From Bhargavaea cecembensis (GTDB taxonomy: Bacteria > Bacillota > Bacilli > Bacillales_A > Planococcaceae), in assembly GCF_000826125.2 (NCBI RefSeq), contig NZ_LN651373.1:939167-975393 (forward strand): a DNA stretch of 36,227 bases, given 5' to 3'. The position numbers and the translations under genes are program-made. Positions 7,130-15,378 of this stretch are shown piece by piece. Position 1 is the stretch's first letter. Each line of letters starts with the position of its first letter. The notes beneath the pieces are model-generated. The model did no database searches, was not told the origin of the DNA, and saw only the letters and a list, made by a program, of their open reading frames with translations.

Positions 7130-7564
7130 ATGGAAATTTTGCGTGCTTGGCAACCCATCACATCAATGAAGGGTCGCAGTCTCGGAGATTTAGGGTTCTT
7201 TGAAGTGATCACTCACTTTGATTACCTAAAGCTTAAGTTTAATGATATAGAAGGTAACAAATTTGAAGTGATTTATGATCAACCCATTTCTCCTGTCGAG
7301 TATTATGTATGGTCCTACAGATTCTCAACTGAATACGGAAGATTTGATTTAAATAGCTTGCAAGATGATTTGTCAGGAGTCATTGACGAGAATTCCTTGT
7401 ATTTCTATAAGGTAGTGAACTCAGAATACATCAAGTGGTTTGATCGAAACCCTTTGATTAATAGTAAGACCCACCCTAAATTGGAACATCATCTCTACTT
7501 GAACGGCTCTCAGGTCTTTGAGGTTTTGTCAGAATACGAACCAAGGTTTTTGAAGATTTCATGA
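7130..7564 (+). CDS. AT-rich orphan gene, hypothetical protein
   Basis: A 144-residue soluble protein, acidic to neutral, rich in aromatic residues (Tyr, Phe, Trp) with no membrane segment, signal peptide or cysteine. I do not recognise a named family. Segments such as HFDYLKLKFND, QPISPVEYYVWSYRF and YGRFDLNSLQDDL look like a small beta-rich domain of the size common among immunity-type or orphan accessory proteins, but that is impression only. Base composition is far below the GC-rich neighbours and codon use is A/T-ending, which suggests recent transfer. It lies directly downstream of a tRNA gene, a usual integration point. ATG 7130 has only a weak purine-rich site (GAGAGAAAGAG). It ends in its own terminator. 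Confidence 0.7.
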   Translation: MEILRAWQPITSMKGRSLGDLGFFEVITHFDYLKLKFNDIEGNKFEVIYDQPISPVEYYVWSYRFSTEYGRFDLNSLQDDLSGVIDENSLYFYKVVNSEYIKWFDRNPLINSKTHPKLEHHLYLNGSQVFEVLSEYEPRFLKIS

Positions 7565-7578
7565 TACCTCCTTTTTCT

Positions 7579-7616
7579 GGTTCTCTCCTATCCAAGGAAG
7601 AGAGCCCTTTTTAATT
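7579..7616 (+). terminator. Terminator of the AT-rich orphan gene
   Basis: GGTTCTCTCC (7579-7588) pairs with GGAAGAGAGCC (7596-7606) with a G-T wobble and one bulged A, followed by CTTTTTAATTTTTT. Confidence 0.8.
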
Positions 7617-7627
7617 TTTTCAATGTA

Positions 7628-7675
7628 ATAAGGACCGCATCCACTCCGGTTTTCCGTGAGGGTTGCGGTCCTTAT
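7628..7675. repeat. 12-bp perfect inverted repeat, large hairpin
   Basis: ATAAGGACCGCA (7628-7639) and TGCGGTCCTTAT (7664-7675) are perfectly complementary around a 24-base loop that can pair further in part. Neither side has a clear T run, so it is not a standard intrinsic terminator. It lies 50 bases past the end of the minus-strand small gene and could stabilise or end that transcript. Confidence 0.75.
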
Positions 7676-7725
7676 GTATTGCCAAATCGCAGTTCGGCGG
7701 TCAGCGATTGTCGCTTGTTCAATCG

Positions 7726-7869
7726 TTATTGCTCCTGCGGGACGTTTTCTTGTTCTTCGGAGAAGTAGAGGAAGTTTTCCTGCTCCAGTTCAGCGAGCCG
7801 TTCCTTGTTGATCCCGAGTTCCAGGTTCCCTGTAAACATTTCATCCCACCAGTTTTCTTGTTTCATCAT
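7726..7869 (-). CDS. Small acidic protein of unknown function
   Basis: A 47-residue protein beginning MMKQENWWDEMFTGN and rich in Glu, Gln and aromatic residues; no membrane segment. I do not recognise the family. The upstream frame continues but AAGGAGG lies seven bases before the first of two adjacent ATG codons (7869 and 7866), which decides the start. A candidate SigB-type promoter reads toward it from 7935-7909. It stands alone, divergent from the Gfo/Idh/MocA gene. A role in the general stress response is inference from the promoter only. Confidence 0.6.
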   Translation of the reverse strand: MMKQENWWDEMFTGNLELGINKERLAELEQENFLYFSEEQENVPQEQ

Positions 7870-7908
7870 GACATTTCCTCCTTGATCTTTTCGTTGTTTG
7901 ACTTCTAT

Positions 7909-7935
7909 ATACCCGTCGGTGTTACAATCCGAAAC
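7909..7935 (-). promoter_or_regulatory. Candidate SigB promoter
   Basis: Reading the minus strand, GTTTCG (7935-7930), a 15-base spacer and GGGTAT (7914-7909) resemble the SigB consensus GTTTAA-N12-15-GGGTAT. It is 40 bases upstream of the small-protein start. A SigA -10 (TATATA) overlaps the same place, so dual control is possible. Confidence 0.5.
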
Positions 7936-8000
7936 AGAGTTAGATGCAAAACAAGCCGGAAGACCTATATTTCTATTTATGAAGAGGAGCTGGTTTTCAG

Positions 8001-8936
8001 ATGAACAAGACGACAATCGCTGTGATCGGTGCCGGAATCGTCGGCGAGCGCATTCTCCGCATGATTTCTGCACACCCTGAGGCTGAGGCTTCGGTCCTGT
8101 ATGACGCGGATCCTGTCCGGCGCGATCAGATGAGCCGGGAGTTTTCAGTGCCGGCCGCAGGCTCCCTGGAGGAAGTGTTAGACCAAGCCCCGGATTGGGT
8201 GTACATCGGCACGCCGCCCCGCCATCATGCACCAATCGCGGAAGCGGCTTTTAAGGCGGGGCTTGATGTCCTTTGTGAAAAGCCGCTTGCCCATGATGCC
8301 GAGACGGCCGGCCGGATGGCGGAGGCTGCGCTTCGGCACGGCCGGCGGACCGCCATGCATTTTCCGCTTCTGTATGATCCGTCTGTGCGGATGCTGCTTT
8401 CTGAAGCAGGGAGCGGGAGCATCGGACAGATCAGGCGGATCGAACTGCAGGCTCATTTTCCGCAGTGGCCGCGGCCGTGGCAGCAGAACCCGTGGATCGG
8501 CACCCGTGAGCAGGGCGGGTTCATAAGAGAAGTGTTCCCGCATTTCCTTCAGATTATGAGCCGGCTCTCCGGAGGACTGCAAATTCTGTCGAAACGCACC
8601 GACTATCCGGAAGATCCCGGCCTGTCGGAAACGGGCGTCCTGGCGATCGGGCGGACGGAAGATGACATTCCGGTTCTCATCAACGGGCTGGCAGGCGCGG
8701 CTGCCGAAGAGCGGATCGAGTTTACCGTGTTCGGATCCGACGCGGTTCTGAAGCTCGTCAACTGGTCCGGCCTTTACCGGGCGGTTGGCGGCGGACCGTT
8801 CGAAAAAATCGAGCCGTCGGCAACGGTCCCGGGGCTGCTGGATGAACTGCTCCGGCTGAAGAGCGGGGAAGACGCCGAGGTCGTCCCGTTCAGCGAAGGG
8901 GCAATCATCCAGCGTTCCATTGATGCGCTCCTTTGA
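8001..8936 (+). CDS. Gfo/Idh/MocA family oxidoreductase
   Basis: A 311-residue NAD(P)-dependent dehydrogenase. The N-terminal Rossmann domain has AVIGAGIVGERI (residues about 7-18) and the family signature CEKPLAH near residue 92, where the Lys is catalytic. The C-terminal domain carries the conserved alpha/beta segment GGFIREVFPHFLQ with a candidate catalytic His. Substrates of this family are sugars, inositols or related polyols and cannot be fixed here; no sugar gene is nearby. GAGGAG at 7984-7989 gives an 11-base spacing to ATG 8001. No terminator separates it from the catalase gene 77 bases downstream, so read-through is likely. Confidence 0.88.
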   Translation: MNKTTIAVIGAGIVGERILRMISAHPEAEASVLYDADPVRRDQMSREFSVPAAGSLEEVLDQAPDWVYIGTPPRHHAPIAEAAFKAGLDVLCEKPLAHDAETAGRMAEAALRHGRRTAMHFPLLYDPSVRMLLSEAGSGSIGQIRRIELQAHFPQWPRPWQQNPWIGTREQGGFIREVFPHFLQIMSRLSGGLQILSKRTDYPEDPGLSETGVLAIGRTEDDIPVLINGLAGAAAEERIEFTVFGSDAVLKLVNWSGLYRAVGGGPFEKIEPSATVPGLLDELLRLKSGEDAEVVPFSEGAIIQRSIDALL

Positions 8937-9013
8937 TTGCCGAAGCGTGATCATAGAATAATGATTTCATGCGAGGCATATGGTCCCTTAGAAGTGAAGG
9001 AAGAGGTGACCGA

Positions 9014-11077
9014 TTGGATCAGCACGAACACGGAAAGCCGTCCAGGCGTGACGAAAAAGACGAACAGCTTGAACCGCTCCGGGAGCAAAACACCGGTCCG
9101 GGAGAGAAAATGACGAGCGATTCAGGGTTCAAGGTGTCGAACGACCGCTGGACATTGAGGGCCGGCAAGCGCGGGCCGCTTTTATTGCACGATATCCATT
9201 TTTATAGGAAACAATCCCATTTCAACCGGGAGCGGATCCCCGAGAAAGTGGTGCACGCGAGAGGGTTCGGCCTATACGGGGAATTTGAACTGACGAAGTC
9301 GCTTAAACCATACACGGTGGCCAAATTCCTTCAGGAACCGGGGACCCGGACACCGGTGTTTTGCCGGTTTTCGAATTTCATCGGAAGCAAGGGGTCCAAG
9401 GACACGGCGGTGGATATCCGGGGATTTGCGGTGAAGTTCTATACGGAGGAAGGGAACTATGATTCGCTTTCGCTGCAGTTCCCGGTGTTCATTCTGGCGG
9501 ATGCGATGAAGTTTGCGGATGTGACGCATGCCGTCAAGCCGAATCCGATCACGGACATCCCGCAGGCGACGGTCGCGCATGACCGGTTCTGGGACTACGT
9601 CGTGAGCAATCCGGAGTCGGCCCATATGGTGATGTGGCTCATGTCGATGAGAGGGCGGCCGAGAAGCTGGCGGATGATGGCCGGCTGGCCGATCAACACG
9701 TTCCGGCTGATCAACTCGGAGGGGCGTTCGACGTTCGTCCGGTTCACGTGGAAGCCGAGGCTCGGCGTCCATTCGCTGCTGCTGGATGAAGCGAACATCA
9801 TCGGCGGCGTCGACCCGGACTTCCACCGCCGGGACATCGTCGAGGCGGTGCAAAAAGGGGCGTATCCGGAATACGATTTCGGCGTGCAGCTCATCGCCGA
9901 AGAAGATGAGCACCGGTTCGGATTTGATATATTGGACGACACGAAGCTCTGGCCGGAGGAAGTGGTCCCCGTTGAGATTGTCGGGAAGCTGACATTGAAC
10001 CGGCTTGTGGACAATTTCTTTGCGGAAGAGGAACAGTCCTCCTTCGATCCGGCTTCGCTCGTGCCGGGCATCGACTTTACGAACGATCCGGTCCTTCAGG
10101 GGCGGTCGTTTGCCTACCGGGATACGGACTACCACCGGCTCGGCACCGGGAACATCAATGAAATTCCGGTCAACCGGCCGATCGTGGAAACGAACTATAA
10201 CTTGAGGGACAGCTATTCGAAATACCGGATCGACACCGACTACGTCACTTACCATGAAAACACGCTTGCGGGCAACACGCCGGCGGAGACGCCGCCGGAA
10301 GAGGGCGGGTTCGTTCATTACCCCGAAAAGGTGGAGGGGCGGATCACGAGGGAACGTCCGGGCGAATCGTACTTCGACTACTTCTCCCAGGCAAGGCTCT
10401 TCTGGAACAGCCTGTCGCAAGTGGAGAAGCAGGATCTGACAGACACGTTCATCTACCATCTCGGGTACGCGAAATCCGAGGAGATCCGCCAGCTGAACGT
10501 GGAATTCTGGGCGAATGTCGACCGGGAGATGGCCTGCGTGATCGCCGATCATATCGGGGTCGACCGGCCGACCGGCACGCACGTTCCCGTGACGGAGAGC
10601 TCTCCCTCGATCAGCCAGGCGAACACCCCGCACTATGCGTATACGCAGAAAGTGGCCGTGCTGATCGGCGACGGCTTTGACGGCGGAGAAGTGAAGAGGA
10701 CGCTGGATGCCCTTCGGCAGGCCGGCGTGTTCATCGATATCATCAGTGACCGGTTGGGCCATGTGACCGGATCGGACGGCATGAAACTAAAGGTTGAAGA
10801 GACGTTCACCACGAAATATCCGGTGCTGTACGACTCGTTCTACGTGGTCGGAGGGAACGCGCACAATCAGGTGCTGTTCGACCAGAGCGTCCGCGAGTTC
10901 GTCCACGATGCCTACAAGCGGTATAAGCCGATCGGCGTCGCGGCGGCAGGGCGGCCGTATATCGAGGCGGCCCCGGACAACAATCTGGCGGGCGTGGTGT
11001 TCGCTTCCGGCAATGCCGGTTTCCAGGAAGATTTCGTCGCCGCAATCGCCCAGCAACGGTTCTGGAACCGGACTTGA
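9014..11077 (+). CDS. Large-subunit (KatE/HPII-type) haem catalase with altered distal pocket
   Basis: A 687-residue clade-2 catalase: catalase core, then a flavodoxin/class I amidotransferase-like C-terminal domain from about residue 520 (VAVLIGDGFDGGE). The proximal haem ligand motif RSFAY is intact (Tyr368, Arg364) and the distal His81 is present in KVVHARGF. However, the distal Asn of the usual VGNN-x-P motif is replaced: the segment reads YDSLSLQFPVF, so the aligned residues are Leu154-Gln155. The haem-propionate Arg of T-V-R-D is Val133, and the Arg before VVHA is Lys78. Activity may therefore be reduced or changed. The start is TTG 9014, with GAGG seven bases upstream, giving the length of B. 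subtilis KatE; an ATG at 8969 has no ribosome site. No SigB promoter is visible nearby. Confidence 0.88.
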   Translation: MDQHEHGKPSRRDEKDEQLEPLREQNTGPGEKMTSDSGFKVSNDRWTLRAGKRGPLLLHDIHFYRKQSHFNRERIPEKVVHARGFGLYGEFELTKSLKPYTVAKFLQEPGTRTPVFCRFSNFIGSKGSKDTAVDIRGFAVKFYTEEGNYDSLSLQFPVFILADAMKFADVTHAVKPNPITDIPQATVAHDRFWDYVVSNPESAHMVMWLMSMRGRPRSWRMMAGWPINTFRLINSEGRSTFVRFTWKPRLGVHSLLLDEANIIGGVDPDFHRRDIVEAVQKGAYPEYDFGVQLIAEEDEHRFGFDILDDTKLWPEEVVPVEIVGKLTLNRLVDNFFAEEEQSSFDPASLVPGIDFTNDPVLQGRSFAYRDTDYHRLGTGNINEIPVNRPIVETNYNLRDSYSKYRIDTDYVTYHENTLAGNTPAETPPEEGGFVHYPEKVEGRITRERPGESYFDYFSQARLFWNSLSQVEKQDLTDTFIYHLGYAKSEEIRQLNVEFWANVDREMACVIADHIGVDRPTGTHVPVTESSPSISQANTPHYAYTQKVAVLIGDGFDGGEVKRTLDALRQAGVFIDIISDRLGHVTGSDGMKLKVEETFTTKYPVLYDSFYVVGGNAHNQVLFDQSVREFVHDAYKRYKPIGVAAAGRPYIEAAPDNNLAGVVFASGNAGFQEDFVAAIAQQRFWNRT

Positions 11078-11116
11078 TTTCCGGCTGAATGAAGCCCTGA
11101 TCGACACTCTTCAGGA

Positions 11117-11166
11117 GGACGCACGGCACCGGGACTTCACGGTCCCAGTCCGGATGCGTCCTTTTC
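11117..11166 (+). terminator. Terminator after the catalase gene
   Basis: GGACGCA (11117-11123) pairs with TGCGTCC (11155-11161), enclosing an inner GGGAC/GTCCC hairpin, and is followed by CTTTT. The T run is short. Confidence 0.65.
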
Positions 11167-11250
11167 CATTGGGCGGAAACCGCCAACATTGGCATCCGGC
11201 CTGCGGATGATGTCATAATCAATAGTAAGAAGAGAGAAGGGGTGGGACTG

Positions 11251-12639
11251 ATGGGATCCATTGAAAAGACGGCGGAACGGATTGCGGCGCATCAGAAACA
11301 GTTTTTCCGGTCGGGCAGGACGAAGCCGGCTTCATTTAGGAAAGAACGGCTGCTTGCCCTTCATGAAGCCATCCGGCAACGGGAACAGGCCATCCTGGAT
11401 GCGCTCCGGGCGGACCTCGGCAAAAGTGCGTTTGAAGCGTATTCCACGGAAGTCGGTTTTGTCCTGTCGAGCATCCGGGACACCGTGTCGAAGCTCGACG
11501 GCTGGATGGAACCGGAGCCCCGCAAGACGCCGGTTTTCCTGCAGCCCGCAAAAAGCTTCGTCATCCGGGAACCGTGGGGGGCGGCGCTCATCATCGGGCC
11601 GTTCAACTACCCGTTCCAGCTGCTGATCGAGCCGCTCGCCGCGGCGATTGCAGGCGGCAACACGGCTGTCCTGAAGCCGTCGGAGACGACGCCGCGAACG
11701 GCTGCGGTCGTGCGGGAGCTGATCGCTTCGACGTTTGAGCCCGGGCATGTGGCGGTCGTCGAAGGCGGCAAGGAAGAGACGGCGGCTCTGCTGGCCGCGC
11801 CGTTTGACTTCATTTTCTTCACCGGCAGCGCAAAGGTCGGCCGGATTGTCATGAAAGCGGCCGCGGAACGGCTCGTGCCGGTCGTCCTCGAACTCGGCGG
11901 AAAAAGCCCGGCGATCGTCGACCAGACGGCGGATCTCCGGCTCGCGGCGGAACGCATCGCCTGGGGGAAATTCACGAATACGGGGCAGACGTGCGTGGCG
12001 CCCGACTTTCTGCTGGTCCATCATTCGGTGAAGGCTCGGTTCATGGAGGAGCTGGTCGCGGCAATCCGGCGCTTCTACGGCGACGATGCCCGGGAAAGTC
12101 CGGACTACGGCCGGATCGTCGATGCCCGGCAGTTTGACCGCCTGCGTGAAATGATCGATGCGGCGCGGCCGGCCGTCGTGCTCGGCGGGAGGATGAACCG
12201 GGACGAGCTGTTCATCGAGCCAACCCTCCTCGACAGCCCTCCGGAACAGAGCCCGGTCATGGAAGAGGAGATCTTCGGCCCGGTCCTTCCGGTGTACGGC
12301 TACGGCAGCCTGACCGGCACGGTGCGGAAACTCCGGGAGCAACCGAAGCCGCTCGCGGCGTATCTGTTCTCCGAAAACCGGCAGGCGATGGACTTCTTCC
12401 TGTCCGAGCTGCCGTTCGGGGGCGGCTGCATCAACGACACGATGTCGCACGTCGGCAACACCGATCTGCCGTTCGGCGGGGCGGGGCCGTCGGGCATCGG
12501 CAGCTATCACGGCAGGGAAGGGTTCGAGGCCTTCACGCATGCGAAGGGGATCCTGAAGCGCGGCACCGCGTTCCCCGTCCGCCTCGCGTATCCGCCGTAC
12601 GGCAACCGGCTGAAACTCGTCCGCCGGTTCATGAAATGA
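11251..12639 (+). CDS. Aldehyde dehydrogenase family protein (YwdH-like)
   Basis: A 462-residue NAD(P)-dependent aldehyde dehydrogenase of the short class-3-like group (no mitochondrial or long N-terminal extension), similar in size to B. subtilis YwdH. Catalytic features are visible: GPFNYPF with the oxyanion Asn near residue 113, FFTGSAKVGR for the cofactor, LELGGKSP with the general-base Glu, and NTGQTCVAPDF with the nucleophilic Cys near residue 247. The C-terminal LPFGGAGPSGIGSYHG is standard. GTG 11242 is in frame but too close to the Shine-Dalgarno; AAGGGGTG serves ATG 11251. It probably oxidises medium- or long-chain fatty aldehydes, by analogy with the class. Confidence 0.9.
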   Translation: MGSIEKTAERIAAHQKQFFRSGRTKPASFRKERLLALHEAIRQREQAILDALRADLGKSAFEAYSTEVGFVLSSIRDTVSKLDGWMEPEPRKTPVFLQPAKSFVIREPWGAALIIGPFNYPFQLLIEPLAAAIAGGNTAVLKPSETTPRTAAVVRELIASTFEPGHVAVVEGGKEETAALLAAPFDFIFFTGSAKVGRIVMKAAAERLVPVVLELGGKSPAIVDQTADLRLAAERIAWGKFTNTGQTCVAPDFLLVHHSVKARFMEELVAAIRRFYGDDARESPDYGRIVDARQFDRLREMIDAARPAVVLGGRMNRDELFIEPTLLDSPPEQSPVMEEEIFGPVLPVYGYGSLTGTVRKLREQPKPLAAYLFSENRQAMDFFLSELPFGGGCINDTMSHVGNTDLPFGGAGPSGIGSYHGREGFEAFTHAKGILKRGTAFPVRLAYPPYGNRLKLVRRFMK

Positions 12640-12649
12640 CCGGCGCTCC

Positions 12650-12678
12650 GTGACGACCGCCCGGTGAAGGCGTATAAT
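12650..12678 (+). promoter_or_regulatory. SigA promoter of the M42 peptidase-murE unit
   Basis: GTGACG (12650-12655), a 17-base spacer and a perfect TATAAT (12673-12678), 40 bases upstream of the peptidase start. Confidence 0.65.
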
Positions 12679-12717
12679 GAAATAAGAATTTTTCCGATCT
12701 GGGAGGAACGAACTCAT

Positions 12718-13773
12718 ATGACGATACCATTCGATCTCGAACGATCCATCCGCATTCTCGATCAGCTCGTCCACACCCCGAGCCCGTCGGGATACACGAT
12801 GGATGTGATGCGGAAAGTGGCCGGCATTCTCGAAGAAGCCGGGCTGGACATCCAAACAACAAACAAAGGCGCCGTAATCGCCTCGATCAAAGGCGAAGAC
12901 GACAGCCGGCACCGGCTCATTACGGCTCATGTCGATACGCTCGGCGGCATCGTCAAGGAAGTGAAGCCGTCCGGCCGCCTGAAGCTCGATAAAATCGGCG
13001 GATTCAACTGGAACGCGGCCGAAGGGGAGTATTGCCTCGTCCACACTGCGGACGGGCGCAAGATCCGCGGCACGATCCTCATGCACCAGACGACCGTGCA
13101 TGTGTACCGGGATGCCGGGACGGCGGAGCGGAGCAGCGACAACATCGAAGTCCGCCTCGATGAAAAAGTGATGAATGTGGAAGAGACCCGGAAGCTCGGC
13201 ATCGAAGTGGGCGATTTTGTCTCTTTTGACCCGAGATTCGAGCGCACGGACAACGGGTTCATCAAATCCCGCCATCTCGACGACAAGGCGAGCACCGCGC
13301 TTCTCCTTGAACTGGCGGCGTCGATCGCCGGGTCGGGCGAGAAACTCCCGCACACCGTCCACTTCTACATTTCGAACAATGAAGAGATCGGGTTCGGCGG
13401 CAACGCGTCGGTTCCGGACGAGACGGTCGAGTACATCGCGTTCGACATGGGCGCGATCGGCGACGGCCAGTCGTCGGACGAGTACACGGTATCGATCTGC
13501 GTGAAAGATTCGAGCGGCCCGTATCACTACGGGCTCACCCGCCATCTGGCGGACCTGTGCAAGAGAGACGGGATCCCGCACAAACTGGACATCTATCCGT
13601 ACTACGGTTCGGATGCCTCGGCCGCCATCCGGGCAGGCTATGATGTGAAGCATGCGCTCTTCGGCCCGGGGATCGAATCGTCCCATGCGCTTGAGCGCAC
13701 CCACACGGAATCGATGGAAGCGGCGGCCCGGCTTCTCCGTGCCTACGTCATGTCGCCGCTCTCGGAGGATTGA
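12718..13773 (+). CDS. M42 family metallo-aminopeptidase
   Basis: A 351-residue dinuclear metallopeptidase of the M42 (glutamyl aminopeptidase/deblocking aminopeptidase) family, cytosolic and usually an oligomeric cage. Metal and catalytic residues are readable: AHVDTLGG (His71, Asp73), HLDDKAS (bridging Asp near 188), SNNEEIGFGG (catalytic Glu222 and metal ligand Glu223), AFDMGAIGDG (Asp243) and ERTH (His329). The start is ATG 12718 after GGGAGGA; an upstream ATG at 12664 has no ribosome site and lies in the promoter. The murE start follows five bases after the stop, so the two genes form an operon; a role in peptide turnover is the safe reading. Confidence 0.9.
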   Translation: MTIPFDLERSIRILDQLVHTPSPSGYTMDVMRKVAGILEEAGLDIQTTNKGAVIASIKGEDDSRHRLITAHVDTLGGIVKEVKPSGRLKLDKIGGFNWNAAEGEYCLVHTADGRKIRGTILMHQTTVHVYRDAGTAERSSDNIEVRLDEKVMNVEETRKLGIEVGDFVSFDPRFERTDNGFIKSRHLDDKASTALLLELAASIAGSGEKLPHTVHFYISNNEEIGFGGNASVPDETVEYIAFDMGAIGDGQSSDEYTVSICVKDSSGPYHYGLTRHLADLCKRDGIPHKLDIYPYYGSDASAAIRAGYDVKHALFGPGIESSHALERTHTESMEAAARLLRAYVMSPLSED

Positions 13774-13777
13774 TCAT

Positions 13778-15265
13778 ATGGAAACGAAAAAACTGCTTGA
13801 ACAGCTGCCCGTCCGGAAAGTGACCGGCACCATCCCTGCGGAAGTGACCGACCTGGCCGTCGATTCCCGGGCGGTCCAGCCGGGAGGGGCATTCCTCTGC
13901 GTCAAAGGCTACACGGTCGACGGCCATGAATTTGCAGGGCAGGCGCTGAAGGCAGGTGCCCGCCTGATCATCGCGGAACGCCCGGTCGACATCGATCCGG
14001 AAAAGGCCGCGCTCGTCCTCGTCGACGACACTGCACGCGCCGAAGGGCTTCTCGCCGCGGCGTTCTTCGGCCATCCTTCCCGCTCGATCCGAATGATCGG
14101 CGTCACGGGAACGAACGGCAAGACGAGCGTGACCGGCATCATCCACGGCATCCTCCGGTCGGCCGGCCGGAAGTCCGCCGCTTCGGGGACGATCGGATTT
14201 GACCTGGACGGGACACTCTATGAGTCGGCCAACACGACGAACGACGCCGTCACGACGCAGCGGATGATCCGTCAGGCCGTCTTGGAAGGGTGCGACACGA
14301 TGACGATGGAAGTGTCCTCGCACGGGCTCGTCGAAGGGCGGATGTCCGGCACCGATTTCGACATCGCCGTATTCACGAACCTGACGCACGACCATCTCGA
14401 CTTCCACGGCACGATGGAGCATTACGGCTATGCAAAGGGGCTGCTGTTCGCCCAGCTCGGACAAGATGTCTCCCGCCGGAAAGCCGCCGTGCTCAATGCG
14501 GATGATCCGTGGTCGGAGCGCTACCGGCAGATGACCCCGTTCCCGGTCTACAGCTACGGGCTGTCTGAAGAAGCGATGTTCCGGGCGTCGGATATCCGCC
14601 TCGGGGCCGGCTCGACCTCGTTCCTCATGGAGACGCCGGAAGGCCGGGAAGAAGTCCGGATGAACCTGCTCGGCGAATTCAACGTGTCGAACGCGCTGGC
14701 CGCAACCGCGGCGCTTTACGCGTCGGGCATGCCGCTCGGAGAAATCCTGGACGGCCTCCGGTCGCTCCAGCCTGTGAAGGGCCGGATGGAGAAAGTCGAG
14801 ACGGATTTGCCGGTCACGATGTATGTGGACTACGCCCATACGCCGGACGCGATTGAAAAGGCGATCGCCACCGTGCTTCCGTACAAGACGAACAAACTGA
14901 TTTTCCTGATCGGGACGGGGGGCAACCGGGACCGTTCGAAGCGGCCGACGATGGCCGAAAAGGCATCGGTCGCGGACTATGTCGTCCTGACGACCGATGA
15001 CCCGCGGGACGAGCCGTACGACTCGATCACTTCGGAGCTCGCCGCCGGGATGACGCATGACGGATTTGCGTGCATCGGCGACCGGGAAGAGGCGGTCCGG
15101 CACGCCGTGTCGGTCGCCGAAGAAGGGGACATCATCATCTTCGCCGGCAAAGGGCACGAAGATTTCCAGATCATCGGCCGGACGAAATATCCGCACAGCG
15201 ACGCCGAGATCGCACTCGACGAAGCCGAGCGCAAATTCGGCCGCAAAGCAGGAGTGCACGACTGA
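13778..15265 (+). CDS. murE: MurE, UDP-MurNAc-L-Ala-D-Glu:diamino acid ligase (probably L-lysine-adding)
   Basis: A 495-residue Mur ligase that adds the third residue of the peptidoglycan stem peptide in the cytoplasm. The ATP loop GVTGTNGKTSVTG is at residues 108-120, the carbamylated-Lys region follows, DYAHTPDAIE is at 351-360 and GTGGNRDRSKR at 379-389. The amino-acid specificity motif, DNPR in meso-DAP enzymes, reads DDPR here (407-410). Together with the following prfC gene, an order I recall from Staphylococcus aureus (Lys-type), this suggests an L-Lys enzyme; the motif alone does not prove it. CGGAGGA (13763-13769) serves ATG 13778, five bases after the M42 gene. A strong terminator follows. 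Confidence 0.93.
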   Translation: METKKLLEQLPVRKVTGTIPAEVTDLAVDSRAVQPGGAFLCVKGYTVDGHEFAGQALKAGARLIIAERPVDIDPEKAALVLVDDTARAEGLLAAAFFGHPSRSIRMIGVTGTNGKTSVTGIIHGILRSAGRKSAASGTIGFDLDGTLYESANTTNDAVTTQRMIRQAVLEGCDTMTMEVSSHGLVEGRMSGTDFDIAVFTNLTHDHLDFHGTMEHYGYAKGLLFAQLGQDVSRRKAAVLNADDPWSERYRQMTPFPVYSYGLSEEAMFRASDIRLGAGSTSFLMETPEGREEVRMNLLGEFNVSNALAATAALYASGMPLGEILDGLRSLQPVKGRMEKVETDLPVTMYVDYAHTPDAIEKAIATVLPYKTNKLIFLIGTGGNRDRSKRPTMAEKASVADYVVLTTDDPRDEPYDSITSELAAGMTHDGFACIGDREEAVRHAVSVAEEGDIIIFAGKGHEDFQIIGRTKYPHSDAEIALDEAERKFGRKAGVHD

Positions 15266-15270
15266 CGGGA

Positions 15271-15304
15271 CGGCCGGAAAGGGGACTCCTTTCCGGCCTC
15301 TTCC
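15271..15304 (+). terminator. Terminator after murE
   Basis: A perfect 11-bp stem: GGCCGGAAAGG (15272-15282) with CCTTTCCGGCC (15288-15298) and a 5-base loop; a weak T-rich tail (TCTT) follows. Confidence 0.8.
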
Positions 15305-15378
15305 GTTGATCATGCTTGATTTCCCCGCCCATCGTCTCTATGATGAGAAAAGCTGAAAACATGAGGAGAAATGGAAAA

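Noticed and set aside
7628-7675. Intrinsic terminator of the small minus-strand gene
   Set aside because: The stem is perfect but no T run follows on either strand, so it is reported only as an inverted repeat.
7628-7675. Attachment-site copy of the tRNA-Val 3' end
   Set aside because: No stretch downstream of the tRNA repeats the T-arm or acceptor sequence; the inverted repeat here is unrelated to the tRNA.
11332-13704. 790-codon minus-strand ORF opposite the aldehyde dehydrogenase and M42 genes
   Set aside because: It spans two well-identified genes and a promoter, with arginine-rich composition and no recognisable domain; a codon-bias shadow.
13748-15313. 521-codon minus-strand ORF opposite murE
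   Set aside because: Complete overlap with murE, biased composition, no domain and no ribosome site.
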